DNA of 64,000 nt from the NCBI RefSeq assembly GCF_030815985.1, contig NZ_JAUSXM010000001.1, positions 4,712,001 to 4,776,000 on the forward strand, in the 5' to 3' direction. Source of the DNA: Paenibacillus sp. W2I17 (GTDB taxonomy: Bacteria > Bacillota > Bacilli > Paenibacillales > Paenibacillaceae). Positions 17,265 to 26,036 of this stretch are shown in pieces. The notes under the pieces were generated by a model, which ran no database searches, was not told where the DNA came from, and worked only from the letters and a program-made list of their open reading frames with translations. Made by a program: the position numbers and the translations under genes. Position 1 is the stretch's first letter; every line of letters starts with the position of its first letter.

Positions 17265-19373
17265 ATGAACAATACAATCTATTTGCGCAGAGCAAACAAA
17301 CTCATTATTGAAACAAACGAAGGGGAACAACAGTTGCCGAAGACATATCTGGCGACTGCCCTCAAAAATATTGAAGCACTTGGATACACCTTCTCGGATG
17401 AGCTAATGCAGGCGATGCGGCAGCTGTCCAAGGAACAATTTGAAACAGTGTATCATCAACTCGTGGCTGATCTAAGAGTCATGGTCGGCGCACATGTGAA
17501 TTACACACCGATGTATGCAGGATTCCCAATGCAGGTGATGCAAGCGGATGAGGCTGAGTTATATCTCAATGCGATTATTCATTATCTGACCAACCTGACT
17601 GTGGTCTATCCGGATCAACAATCTGTGGAAAGAATGCCTTTGCTGGAGAAGACGGACTTGAAAGTCATTGGTTTGGGAAACCAGCAAGCATTCCAGACGC
17701 TCATCCGTCAGATCATTGAAGCAAAAGGTTCCATCTCGGAAACAGACAAGGCAGATATCGACACGGTATTGGAGCATGCAGACCCGGAAGACGTGGATGC
17801 GCTATTACCCGCTGAGATTCCGTTCAAAGAAAATGTGGGCTTTGTGGTCGCCTCGCTGTTGAAGCATGAGAAGGCGAACATTGATCGAATCGGTCCGTAT
17901 TTCAAAACGGCAAGTGATGTCCTGCGTCTGGCTGTTGCCTGGTCCAATGGTGATGTCAGCCTCGCAGCGGCTACTCCCTTCCGAAAATTCAAACGGCGTG
18001 AGAGACGCCTTTTGCTCGGATTGCTGGAGCAATGTGGCTCCATCACGGAGGATATGCTGCGATATAAGGATCGCTGGATTCGCCTTAGCGAAATTCTTCA
18101 TCCTTCGGAATATAAGCTTCGGTATCCGCGATGCGAAGAAGCCTTTGATATTTTGCGTAATAATAAGCCGTATTCGACCTTCAACGGAAGTGTGGAGCTT
18201 GCCTTCCAATATCGGAATGTCTGGAGTCTGATCGATCTGTTGTCACAGCGTCCAGGTGAATTCGCCAGAAGACTGGATCACTTGCTGCGGATGACCGAAG
18301 ATGAAGCGTATGTACTGCTGGCATTTGGTGAAGTTATACCACAGGTATCTACCCTGGTATTGTTGCAGGTGCGACAGCATTTTGCCCGCCGTAATGAACC
18401 GCAGGATCTGCGTGTCTTCTTCCCGAAGGGCAATGTAGCCAAAGCTTTTGCTGTTCCGAATGAGCTGCCAGACATCGATGAAGCCACGTGTCGTGATGTC
18501 GTGCAATTGTGCGAGCGGGCACTGGTAGAGCGCTTCGCAACCCTTCCCACGCTTGGGAAGACCTATGTCGATCCACAGCTTCATGATTATCTGGTACCTT
18601 TTTCCCAGAGATCGGCAAGTAAGGCTCTGCATACCATCGTTCGTGGAAGCCGTGTGCCTATGGCAGAGGGTGATACCATTCGTTTCTTCAACTGGTGGAA
18701 AGAGGGGGACGTGGATGGAAAGTCTACAGGGCGCGTGGACATTGACTTGTCTGCGGTGATGTACGATAAGGACTGGAACTATGTGGAGCATATTTCCTAT
18801 ACGAATCTGCGATCTTCTAACTATAAGGCTGTCCATAGCGGAGATATCGTGACTGCACCTAACGGAGCAAGTGAGTTCATTGATCTGCATATTCCATCCA
18901 TCGTGGCCTATGGTGGACGATATGTGGTGGCAACCCTGCTTTCGTTCACCAGTCATCCGTATTGTGATCTGCCGGAATGTTTTGTAGGGTGGATGATGCG
19001 GAAGAAGCCGGGGTCTGGAGAGATTTTCGAACCGTCTACCGTAGCGAACAAAATCGATATTACCGCGGATACGCAGATTGCGATCCCTGTCATTATGGAT
19101 CTGGTCGAACGCACCGTCATCTGGACAGACCTGGCGCTGACCAGATATCCAGACTACTACAATAACGTAGAGGGGAATCAGAAAGGTATCGTGCTGATGG
19201 GTAAAGCACTAACGACTTTACGCAAACCTGATCTGCATGACTTGTTCATGCTCCATGCCAAAGCTAGAGGAGAGCTGGTGGATACAATAGATCAGGCGGA
19301 TACAATCTATTCGGTCGATCAAGGTGTTACACCGTACGATATCGAGCAGATTATGGCGGAGTATCTAGTTTGA
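17265..19373 (+). CDS. Large cytoplasmic protein with C-terminal TerD-like domain
   Basis: About 702 residues from ATG 17265 (a GTG at 17241 in the same frame lies directly against its only SD-like bases, so neither start is well supported). No signal peptide or TM helix. The first 450 residues are helical and match no domain I can name. The last third resembles TerD (tellurium-resistance/stress) domains: GDTIRFFNWW, VDIDLSAVMYD, VEHISYTNL, the HSGD motif, then EFIDLHIP and YVVATLLSFT. TerD domains often bind Ca2+. Similar long proteins with TerD-like ends occur in actinobacteria and myxobacteria, but I cannot assign a function. The gene is alone, ended by a terminator at 19418. Confidence 0.7.
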   Translation: MNNTIYLRRANKLIIETNEGEQQLPKTYLATALKNIEALGYTFSDELMQAMRQLSKEQFETVYHQLVADLRVMVGAHVNYTPMYAGFPMQVMQADEAELYLNAIIHYLTNLTVVYPDQQSVERMPLLEKTDLKVIGLGNQQAFQTLIRQIIEAKGSISETDKADIDTVLEHADPEDVDALLPAEIPFKENVGFVVASLLKHEKANIDRIGPYFKTASDVLRLAVAWSNGDVSLAAATPFRKFKRRERRLLLGLLEQCGSITEDMLRYKDRWIRLSEILHPSEYKLRYPRCEEAFDILRNNKPYSTFNGSVELAFQYRNVWSLIDLLSQRPGEFARRLDHLLRMTEDEAYVLLAFGEVIPQVSTLVLLQVRQHFARRNEPQDLRVFFPKGNVAKAFAVPNELPDIDEATCRDVVQLCERALVERFATLPTLGKTYVDPQLHDYLVPFSQRSASKALHTIVRGSRVPMAEGDTIRFFNWWKEGDVDGKSTGRVDIDLSAVMYDKDWNYVEHISYTNLRSSNYKAVHSGDIVTAPNGASEFIDLHIPSIVAYGGRYVVATLLSFTSHPYCDLPECFVGWMMRKKPGSGEIFEPSTVANKIDITADTQIAIPVIMDLVERTVIWTDLALTRYPDYYNNVEGNQKGIVLMGKALTTLRKPDLHDLFMLHAKARGELVDTIDQADTIYSVDQGVTPYDIEQIMAEYLV

Positions 19374-19417
19374 CCTGTTTGACTTGACTACTGGTGATAT
19401 GTGAATATCAAGGTTAG

Positions 19418-19446
19418 AAAAGAGTAGCTGATGCTGCTCTTTTTTC
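19418..19446 (+). terminator. Intrinsic terminator
   Basis: AAAAGAGTAGC (19418-19428), loop TGAT, GCTGCTCTTTT, then T residues. Confidence 0.85.
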
Positions 19447-19541
19447 TGGTTTGGGTGCAAAGAGCCTACAGAATGGTGCAGGTAATGTCGGATGCAAAGA
19501 GAATGACTTTGCTAAGCTTGAATTAACGTGGGAGGGATGAT

Positions 19542-20414
19542 ATGGATACGCTGAGGCGGTTAAATGAAGCCTTGAATTATATTGAGGAGCATCTGATGGA
19601 CGTCGTGGACATGAAGGAGATTTCGCGGATTGCCTGCTGCACGGAGTATCATTTTACACGCATGTTCTCTTTTCTTAGTGGTGTAACACTATCGGAATAT
19701 ATTCGACGTCGCCGCTTGACACTTGCAGCCATGGAGTTAAGCCACAGTGACAGCAAAATCATTGATATTGCGCTAAAGTACGGGTATACATCGCCGGATT
19801 CTTTCTCGCGTGCTTTTCAAAGCATGCATGGCACTACGCCCTCCGAAGCGCGAAACCATGGTCCATCCCTTAAAGCCTTCCCACGGATGACATTTCAACT
19901 AACCATTCAAGGAGGAAGCGAAATGAACTACCGTATTGAAGATAAAGAGGCGTTTCGAATCGTGGGTATTCGTAAAAGGGTGCCGATCGTATTCAACGGG
20001 GTAAATCCGGAGATCGCTGCGATGTACCAGAGTCTCACACCGGAATTGATTGATACGATCAAGGGGGCATCGAACGTCCAGCCTCTGGGCTTGATCAGTG
20101 CTTCAGCCCATTTCAGTGAGGGGCGGATGGCGGAACAGGGAGAACTGGATCATTACATTGGCGCAGCTACGACAAAAGATACGCCTGAAGGACTGGAACA
20201 GCTGGAGGTTCCTGCTTCAACGTGGGCTGTATTTACCGTCGTGGGTCCGTTTCCAAGCACGCTTCAGGAGGTGTGGGGCCGGATCTACGCAGAGTGGTTT
20301 CCCTCATCGGACTATGAGCTGAGTGAGGGTCCGGAAATGCTATGGAATGAGCACAAGGATGTTACTGTAGAGCAATATAGAAGTGAGATATGGATACCTA
20401 TTCGGAAGAGATGA
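19542..20414 (+). CDS. AraC-family regulator with GyrI-like effector-binding domain
   Basis: 290 residues. Two helix-turn-helix motifs occupy residues 1-105: [19 protein letters not shown] and [20 protein letters not shown], then the family end [13 protein letters not shown]. Residues about 125-290 form a GyrI-like/Rob-type small-molecule binding domain ([51 protein letters not shown]). Proteins of this layout (Rob, and Bacillus relatives) respond to hydrophobic cations and other small ligands and control efflux or stress genes. RBS GGGAGGG lies before ATG 19542. It is a single-gene unit between two terminators, so its target is not evident from context. Confidence 0.9.
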   Translation: MDTLRRLNEALNYIEEHLMDVVDMKEISRIACCTEYHFTRMFSFLSGVTLSEYIRRRRLTLAAMELSHSDSKIIDIALKYGYTSPDSFSRAFQSMHGTTPSEARNHGPSLKAFPRMTFQLTIQGGSEMNYRIEDKEAFRIVGIRKRVPIVFNGVNPEIAAMYQSLTPELIDTIKGASNVQPLGLISASAHFSEGRMAEQGELDHYIGAATTKDTPEGLEQLEVPASTWAVFTVVGPFPSTLQEVWGRIYAEWFPSSDYELSEGPEMLWNEHKDVTVEQYRSEIWIPIRKR

Positions 20415-20440
20415 TACGTCTCTAGTTTGATATCTGCGGG

Positions 20441-20466
20441 CGCAGCTTTTTGAAGCTGCGTTTTTT
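20441..20466 (+). terminator. Intrinsic terminator
   Basis: CGCAGCTT, loop TTTG, AAGCTGCG, then six T residues. From 20467 to 20765 there is no gene, only regulatory sequence for the lyase. Confidence 0.9.
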
Positions 20467-20680
20467 GTATGCAGAATTTGCAATCAGATATACGGGCCGT
20501 TTTCATTGCAAATATATGTAATATAATGGTATTATTTTATTGGAATTGTAAGAATACTTGTATGTAGAAGAGTGATTTAAAAAGGGGGTGGCGAGATCAG
20601 GTTTACATGAAGTGATGACTCTATTCTATAGGCACGCAGACATAACATTCCATTGATTATGGACAGGCTCACATAGCAGA

Positions 20681-20692
20681 CATATCGATATG
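20681..20692. promoter_or_regulatory. Candidate operator palindrome upstream of the PL4 lyase
   Basis: CATATCGATATG is a perfect 12-bp palindrome just upstream of the -35 position of the promoter at 20719-20724. Confidence 0.35.
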
Positions 20693-20718
20693 AGACGGAA
20701 GTGTCAGTTATTATACAT

Positions 20719-20738
20719 TATAATGTAAGCGCTTTATT
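20719..20738 (+). promoter_or_regulatory. -10 element and overlapping cre-like site for the PL4 lyase
   Basis: TATAAT (20719-20724) with no clear -35 is followed at once by ATGTAAGCGCTTTAT (20723-20737), one mismatch from the CcpA cre consensus. Binding there would block the promoter when preferred sugars are present. Confidence 0.6.
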
Positions 20739-20765
20739 AAGTGAGTTCCAAGGAGGGATTTACTC

Positions 20766-22391
20766 ATGACCAAAAGTATAGTGAGAAAGGCGCTTGGCTT
20801 GTTTTTAGTCATCGTTATGATCGCAACAGCTGTTGTATACCCTGCATCTACCGGACACGCGGCAACCATTAATGTGACCGATAACGGCTCCAGAATTGAA
20901 GTAAACACCGGATCAGGATTAGTCTATGTGGTGAACAAAACCAATGGGGATATTATCTCAGCCAAAATGAACGGTACGGAGCTGAACAGCAATAGAGGAT
21001 CGCATATCGGCTCAGGTTTGGGCTCCTCCGCCAATGTGACGTGGAATACCTCTCCTTCAGGATCAACTGTGTTAATCACGGTATCCACAAGCACACTAAC
21101 TCACTATTATGCTTCGCGTGGTGGCGAGAACATCATATACATGGCAACGCATATCACGGCTCAACCTTCGATCGGGGAGCTGCGATACATTTTCCGCGGT
21201 AATGGTAGTGTGTTGACAGGTGTTCCGGCGAATTCAAATAATCGGGGCAACACTGGAGCGATTGAAAGTCAGGATGTGTTCGGGTTTGCAAATGGACAGT
21301 CGGCCTCCAAATATTATGGTAATGATCAGGCCAAAGACTTATCCGTTCGTGGAGTTACGGGGAATGGCGTCGGTGTATTTATGGCCTACGGCAATCGGGA
21401 AAAAAGCTCGGGTGGTCCATTCTTCCGTGATATCCAGTTTCAAAGTGGAACAGAGACGGAAGTATATAACTATATGAACTCGGGACATGCACAGACGGAG
21501 AATTGGCGCTTGGGTCTGCATGGACCATACGCTTTAATCTTCACAACGGGCGGTACGCCGAGTGTACCCGACTTCAGCTGGATGTCAGGTCTGAATCTGC
21601 AGGGTTGGGTATCCAGTCGGGGGAACGTTGTGCTTAATGGTCTCTCTGGGATGGATACAGGGTATGCTTACACAATTGGGTTCGCCAATAGCAATGCCCA
21701 GTATTGGGTGGGTACGTCTTCAAGTGGGGCCGCCGCCAAATACAGTATGATCCCGGGCACGTACACTATGACAGCCTATAAGGGAGAACTGGCCGTATAT
21801 ACGGAAACGGTTAATGTCACGGCAGGACAAACGACGACACTGAATACACGTACGATCAACAATGACCCAAGTAAAGCCTCTAACATCTGGCGAATCGGTA
21901 ATTGGGATGGTACGCCACGGGAGCTCCTGAATGGACAGACGATTCCGATTCGTCACCCATCCGATAGTCGCAACCCAAGCTGGGGACCTGTCACCTATGC
22001 TACCGGTAGCGCGACCAATCGATTCCCGGCAATCCAGTTCCGTGGTCAGAATTCTCCAACCACAATAACGTTTAATTTGAATGCATCTCAAGCGGCATCT
22101 TCTCATACGCTCAACATCGGTATTACCGCAGCTTACAATAATGGCAGACCTAGTGTAACGGTTAATGGACATGCTTTAACCAATCCTGCTGCATCTTCAC
22201 AGCCCAATTCTCGTAGCTTCACCATTGGTACGTATCGTGGGAACAACACAACCTTTAGCTGGAATGTTCCATCATCCTACTTCGTGAATGGTTCCAATAC
22301 CATTACGATTACGCCAATCAGCGGTTCCAGTGACTTGGGTAACTGGTTAAGTGCAGGTTGGGTCTACGATTGTGTTGAGTTGCTGAATTGA
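20766..22391 (+). CDS. Secreted rhamnogalacturonan endolyase, polysaccharide lyase family 4
   Basis: 541 residues. A signal peptide (about 1-33, ending G-H-A-A) leads to a PL4 catalytic domain (about 35-265; NVTDNGSRIEVNTGSGLVYV, RYIFRGNG, RDIQFQSGTETEVYNYMNSGH, LHGPYALIFT), a fibronectin III-like domain (about 270-360, LQGWVSSRGNV) and a CBM-like jelly-roll at the end (about 370-541, WRIGNWDGTP, NTITITPISG). PL4 enzymes cleave the rhamnose-galacturonate backbone of pectic rhamnogalacturonan I by beta-elimination, outside the cell. RBS AAGGAGGG. Upstream are a cre-like site and a palindrome, so it is probably repressed by CcpA and controlled by a local regulator. Confidence 0.9.
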   Translation: MTKSIVRKALGLFLVIVMIATAVVYPASTGHAATINVTDNGSRIEVNTGSGLVYVVNKTNGDIISAKMNGTELNSNRGSHIGSGLGSSANVTWNTSPSGSTVLITVSTSTLTHYYASRGGENIIYMATHITAQPSIGELRYIFRGNGSVLTGVPANSNNRGNTGAIESQDVFGFANGQSASKYYGNDQAKDLSVRGVTGNGVGVFMAYGNREKSSGGPFFRDIQFQSGTETEVYNYMNSGHAQTENWRLGLHGPYALIFTTGGTPSVPDFSWMSGLNLQGWVSSRGNVVLNGLSGMDTGYAYTIGFANSNAQYWVGTSSSGAAAKYSMIPGTYTMTAYKGELAVYTETVNVTAGQTTTLNTRTINNDPSKASNIWRIGNWDGTPRELLNGQTIPIRHPSDSRNPSWGPVTYATGSATNRFPAIQFRGQNSPTTITFNLNASQAASSHTLNIGITAAYNNGRPSVTVNGHALTNPAASSQPNSRSFTIGTYRGNNTTFSWNVPSSYFVNGSNTITITPISGSSDLGNWLSAGWVYDCVELLN

Positions 22392-22425
22392 ATTAAGAAT
22401 TCAATATAGTGGAAGGAATAAAGGA

Positions 22426-22470
22426 GGTAGCCTGCCTGGTTTTCTTAACCGGGTTCTGGTTACCTTTTTT
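22426..22470 (+). terminator. Intrinsic terminator after the lyase
   Basis: GGTAGCC (22426-22432) pairs with GGTTACC (22458-22464) around an inner GGTT/AACC stem, then six T residues. Confidence 0.75.
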
Positions 22471-22605
22471 AGCTTTGTCACCCGAAATGAAAAGATATCG
22501 ATTCATGATATCCCTAAGGATCTTGCTTTGCTGGAGATGGTGATCCAGATAGTGGTATAATTTTCAATACGTAATCATGAGTGAATGAACGGGGAGGAAA
22601 AGAGA

Positions 22606-23556
22606 ATGAGAGACGATCTGTTGGTTCAATTGCAAGAGTGGCATGAAGAAGATGAATTTCAGGAAATTGTAGATGCAATTCAAGCGATTCCTGTGGAAGA
22701 AAGAGATTATGAGCTGGTTAACCATCTGGGACGGGCGCTGAATAACTTGGAACAGTATGAAGAAGCGGTTGAACAATTCCTGACGGTTGCTAAAGAGGGC
22801 ACAGGTGACCCACTTTGGCATTATCGGATTGGACTGGCTTATTATTACCTGGAGCAATATGCGCATGCGCTGCAGGCGTTTGAAAGAGCGGATGAATTGG
22901 ACCCTGAGGATGAAGATACGCTGGAGTTTCTGGGATGGATTCGAAGCAAAATGGAGGAGCCGTCCGAATCTGAACCTGAAGTTGAAACGGATCCAGAGGC
23001 TGTTGAAGAATTCCGTGTACCCGTTGACGTTGTAGCGACCTTTGAAGCGGTTCCCAGACCGGAATCCGGCGAATTCTGGAACGATAGTGAGCAGGCACTG
23101 GAGCACTATGTGTCCAATCCGCCGAGTGATGGTCTCATTGAGTCTGTGGAGGAGCAATTGGTGTTCCGACTCCCTGCCTCCTACATTGAGATGATGAAGC
23201 TGCATAACGGTGGCATTCCGTACAATCGTTATTTCCCTGTAGCGAATACAGATACGGGAGCTACGGATTATGTTGAAATTGAAGGTATATTGGGCATTGG
23301 CCGTGAGAAGCCTCGCACGTTAGCTGGTGCCCAAGGCAGCTGGACTTTGATTGAACGTGAAGGTTATCCGGAGATTGGTGTGGTCATCGCGGTATCTCCT
23401 TCGGAGTCGGGGGTTGTCATGCTCGATTATCGTTCATTCGGTAATGATGGAGAACCTGAGGTCGTTTATGTGAAGAGGGAGAATCCCAAAGAGATCCTTC
23501 CGCTGGCACCGAACTTTGAGACGTTTATCCAAGGGCTGATGACTCCAGAAGTCTAA
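22606..23556 (+). CDS. TPR plus SUKH (SMI1/KNR4) domain protein
   Basis: 316 residues, cytoplasmic. ATG 22606 is chosen because GGGGAGG lies 9 nt before it; an upstream ATG at 22585 precedes that RBS. The first 110 residues hold about three TPR helices (GRALNNLEQYEEAVEQFLTV, YRIGLAYYYLEQYAHALQAF). An acidic linker (ESEPEVETDPEAVEEF) follows, then a SUKH fold (about 155-310: ESVEEQLVFRLPASYIEMM, LHNGGIPYNRYFPVA, GVVMLDYR). SUKH proteins are often immunity proteins against contact-dependent toxins, but many are housekeeping scaffolds. No toxin gene is next to it, so I cannot call it immunity. Confidence 0.8.
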   Translation: MRDDLLVQLQEWHEEDEFQEIVDAIQAIPVEERDYELVNHLGRALNNLEQYEEAVEQFLTVAKEGTGDPLWHYRIGLAYYYLEQYAHALQAFERADELDPEDEDTLEFLGWIRSKMEEPSESEPEVETDPEAVEEFRVPVDVVATFEAVPRPESGEFWNDSEQALEHYVSNPPSDGLIESVEEQLVFRLPASYIEMMKLHNGGIPYNRYFPVANTDTGATDYVEIEGILGIGREKPRTLAGAQGSWTLIEREGYPEIGVVIAVSPSESGVVMLDYRSFGNDGEPEVVYVKRENPKEILPLAPNFETFIQGLMTPEV

Positions 23557-23609
23557 AAACTCGACATAGATTCTTTAAACTGTTGTGTGGAAGGGAGACA
23601 GAAGGTGAT

Positions 23610-23984
23610 ATGGAGGAACCGCTCAAAGTATATAACACCGCAGTTGAAGCTTTTCTTGAAGTAATCGGGGGAAAGTGGAAGCCTGTTATTCTATTCCATC
23701 TTACCTTTGGCAAGAAACGTAATGGTGAGCTGATGAAACTGATCCCTGCGATCACCCAGAAAGTGTTGACTCAGCAACTTGGTGAACTAACGGAGGCGGG
23801 GATCATTGTCCGTATTTCCCATCACCAGGTTCCGCCTAAAGTGGAGTATGAGTTAACAGCGTATGGATGGAGTCTTAAAGAGATTCTTCATCTGATGTGT
23901 AGGTGGGGCGATATACATGTGGAGAACGTATATGGAGATCGAGGGAAAATTCTGTTTAAGCCGTCAACTACTACTGACCGTTGA
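23610..23984 (+). CDS. HxlR-family transcriptional regulator
   Basis: 124 residues, a winged-helix dimer. ATG 23610 has GAAGGTGAT directly upstream; a TTG at 23583 in frame lacks an RBS. The family hallmark GGKWKPVILFHL (about 20-31), KVLTQQLGELTEAGII (recognition region) and YELTAYGWSLKEIL are present. HxlR proteins usually control a neighbouring oxidoreductase or efflux gene, often in response to reactive electrophiles. The converging reductase gene at 24045-25115 is a candidate target by proximity only; the two share one terminator and not a promoter. Confidence 0.9.
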   Translation: MEEPLKVYNTAVEAFLEVIGGKWKPVILFHLTFGKKRNGELMKLIPAITQKVLTQQLGELTEAGIIVRISHHQVPPKVEYELTAYGWSLKEILHLMCRWGDIHVENVYGDRGKILFKPSTTTDR

Positions 23985-23993
23985 GGTACTTAT

Positions 23994-24029
23994 ATAAGCC
24001 GATTCTGCAATTCAGGAATCGGCTTATTA
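23994..24029. terminator. Bidirectional terminator between converging genes
   Basis: ATAAGCCGATTC and GAATCGGCTTAT form a perfect 12-bp stem with a 10-nt loop. Confidence 0.85.
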
Positions 24030-24044
24030 TGCATTTTATCTACT

Positions 24045-25115
24045 TTACGGAAGGATCTTACGATCACGCAGATTTCTGAAAATATCCATAAACATAGTCT
24101 CAGTGTCGATGAAATCATGGAATCCGAAGCGGCGAGCTTTGGAACCATCCGCGAAGAAATCGTAATCCCACGAGAAGACAAAGTCACCAAATGCCCAGGA
24201 AGAGACATCGTCATAAGGGGTGTTTACCAAACCATACTTTTCAATCATTGAATTCCAAAGATTTTCTTTATCTGCCATCACTGTTGCAAGTGAAAGGGGC
24301 AGTGGAGGGGCTGTTTCCAGTTCGAAAAACGCAGCGATTCTGGGCCATAGCTCATTCCAGCGAAACAGATCGCCATTAGTGATATTAAATGCCTGATTGG
24401 CACATCGCGGATCGGTTGCTGCCCATACGGTTGCATGAGCCAGCAATGTTGCATCAGTCATTTCAAGAAGCGAATGATACGCTCCTGGTTTCCCGGGGAA
24501 TCGTAATGGCAAGCTAAGCTCCTTGGAGATAGACGCATACACGCCAATAACCATGGCAAGGTTCATTGGATTACCCAGGGCGAATCCGCATACCACAGAA
24601 GGGCGCAGAGCTGACCAGGTCCAGCTGCTTCCGGGTTGCCGATCCTCGAGAAACCGTTGCTGATCGACATTGAATTCGGGGGGCATATGATATGCGTCCG
24701 TTTCTTTGGCAGGTGTTTTGAATGGCCCCAGATGTGCACCGTACACTTTATAACCTTGCATTAGGCTAATATGTTGGAGATTTGGAGCGATCGGTTCGAT
24801 GGTATTCACCACATTGACGAGCATGGCCAGGTTGGGCTGTACCAACTCGGCCCAAGTTGGGCGATCCTGATACGCGGCGTAGAAAATATGCGTAACGGTC
24901 GTTAAATGACTCAGTTTGTCTTGTGTGTCTGCTTCGTTCAGTAAATCAGCTGATATATAACGCAACCCAGGGGCATCTTCCCCTCCGCGGCGAGATACAC
25001 CAATGACATTCCATTGCGGAAGTGTCATCAGATAATCAATAAGGTTTCCTCCAATGACGCCTCCAGCACCAATGACAAGTGCGGTATGACGGGTAACGGA
25101 TTGTTCAGGTTTCAA
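24045..25115 (-). CDS. NAD(P)-dependent SDR oxidoreductase, PRISE-like
   Basis: 356 residues. A TTG start at 25115 is preferred since AGAGGAG lies 8 nt upstream; the frame extends to 25181 without a usable RBS. The Rossmann motif is ALVIGAGGVIGGNLIDYL (about 10-27), with VIGVSRRG after it. A catalytic-type YKVYG-containing segment (QGYKVYGAHLG, about 125-135) and the downstream RPSVVCGFALGNPMN, NITNGDLFRWNELWP are typical of PRISE-type reductases (plant progesterone 5-beta-reductase/iridoid synthase-like enzymes and bacterial relatives), which reduce enone double bonds. The physiological substrate is unknown. Confidence 0.82.
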   Translation of the reverse strand: MKPEQSVTRHTALVIGAGGVIGGNLIDYLMTLPQWNVIGVSRRGGEDAPGLRYISADLLNEADTQDKLSHLTTVTHIFYAAYQDRPTWAELVQPNLAMLVNVVNTIEPIAPNLQHISLMQGYKVYGAHLGPFKTPAKETDAYHMPPEFNVDQQRFLEDRQPGSSWTWSALRPSVVCGFALGNPMNLAMVIGVYASISKELSLPLRFPGKPGAYHSLLEMTDATLLAHATVWAATDPRCANQAFNITNGDLFRWNELWPRIAAFFELETAPPLPLSLATVMADKENLWNSMIEKYGLVNTPYDDVSSWAFGDFVFSWDYDFFADGSKARRFGFHDFIDTETMFMDIFRNLRDRKILP

Positions 25116-25363
25116 TGGACATGCTCCTCTCTTCTTCTGTTCATATTGTGGGTCAGAAAAAGAGGGATGAGAAGTACGCACCTCAAAGTCATATACGCAC
25201 CTTGAAGTAATATATGAGCCTGGTACAGGATATGAGCGTTACAATTGGCACTTCAATGGAAGTTACTTGCCTATAACCACAAGAAGCTGCAAAAGGAACA
25301 ATCGTCCTTTCACAGCTTAGATGTGTCTGTATATTCGTCCAATAGATCTGTTGTAAATATGCT

Positions 25364-25861
25364 TTACGCCGGATATCCGCCACCTGGAGGCGGCCATGCG
25401 CCGTAGAAGCGACGCAGCAGAACAATCTCACCCAGATGGTACGAGTTATGGGATGCGATATTGCGCAAAAGTCCTGCTTTAGTTTCACCCGGGAAATAGA
25501 GCAGTGAATCATCTAATTGTGCAGTTTCTGCAATGGCTACGGCTTGATCAACCCCATCCAAGAATGCCTGAATATCTACCTTCCACGTGGCTTCGTCCTG
25601 TGGACCCTTCTCCTCAGGCCAGCTCTCACTCACGTTAGCAGGGAGCTGTGGTTTGCGTCCTTCCAAGTGATCGAGCATGAATTGCTGCCAATAATGCATG
25701 TGCTTCACCAACTGATAGATCGTATATGGCATGGTATCGTGCGTACGAGCAGCAAGTGTGACATCGATATCGGGTAGAGCACGGGCGATGCGGATATGAC
25801 CGCGTTCCCCCACTAATGATTTGACAAGGGCTTGCCCAAAGCTTTGATTCGAATCTGACAT
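25364..25861 (-). CDS. DinB family protein
   Basis: 165 residues, a four-helix bundle. The three metal-binding His of the family are visible: H in KHMHYW (about 48-51), and H in ASHNSYHLGEIVLLRR (about 138 and 142), the typical DinB/YfiT-like end. Members are metal-dependent thiol transferases or hydrolases and many respond to DNA damage or oxidative stress; the reaction here is unknown. RBS GAGAGGAAGG. It is monocistronic; from 25116 to 25363 I see no further gene. Confidence 0.88.
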   Translation of the reverse strand: MSDSNQSFGQALVKSLVGERGHIRIARALPDIDVTLAARTHDTMPYTIYQLVKHMHYWQQFMLDHLEGRKPQLPANVSESWPEEKGPQDEATWKVDIQAFLDGVDQAVAIAETAQLDDSLLYFPGETKAGLLRNIASHNSYHLGEIVLLRRFYGAWPPPGGGYPA

Positions 25862-26036
25862 ATGGTACCTTCCTCTCTTCCAAGACCGGATCTGATAACC
25901 TGTCTTCTATTTAGTATTATACAATTAAATTGCTAAAAATTAAAAATGGATAACCAAGAACGCTAAATACTTAAAATGCCTATGATATAATAGTGAAAAT
26001 AAATCTCAAGGCCTCAGGGTCGAGGAGGAAGCTCCT

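Noticed and set aside
25579..25594. CCACGTGG core resembling parS in the dinB-like gene
   Set aside because: The flanking GTT/AAC bases required by ParB are missing.
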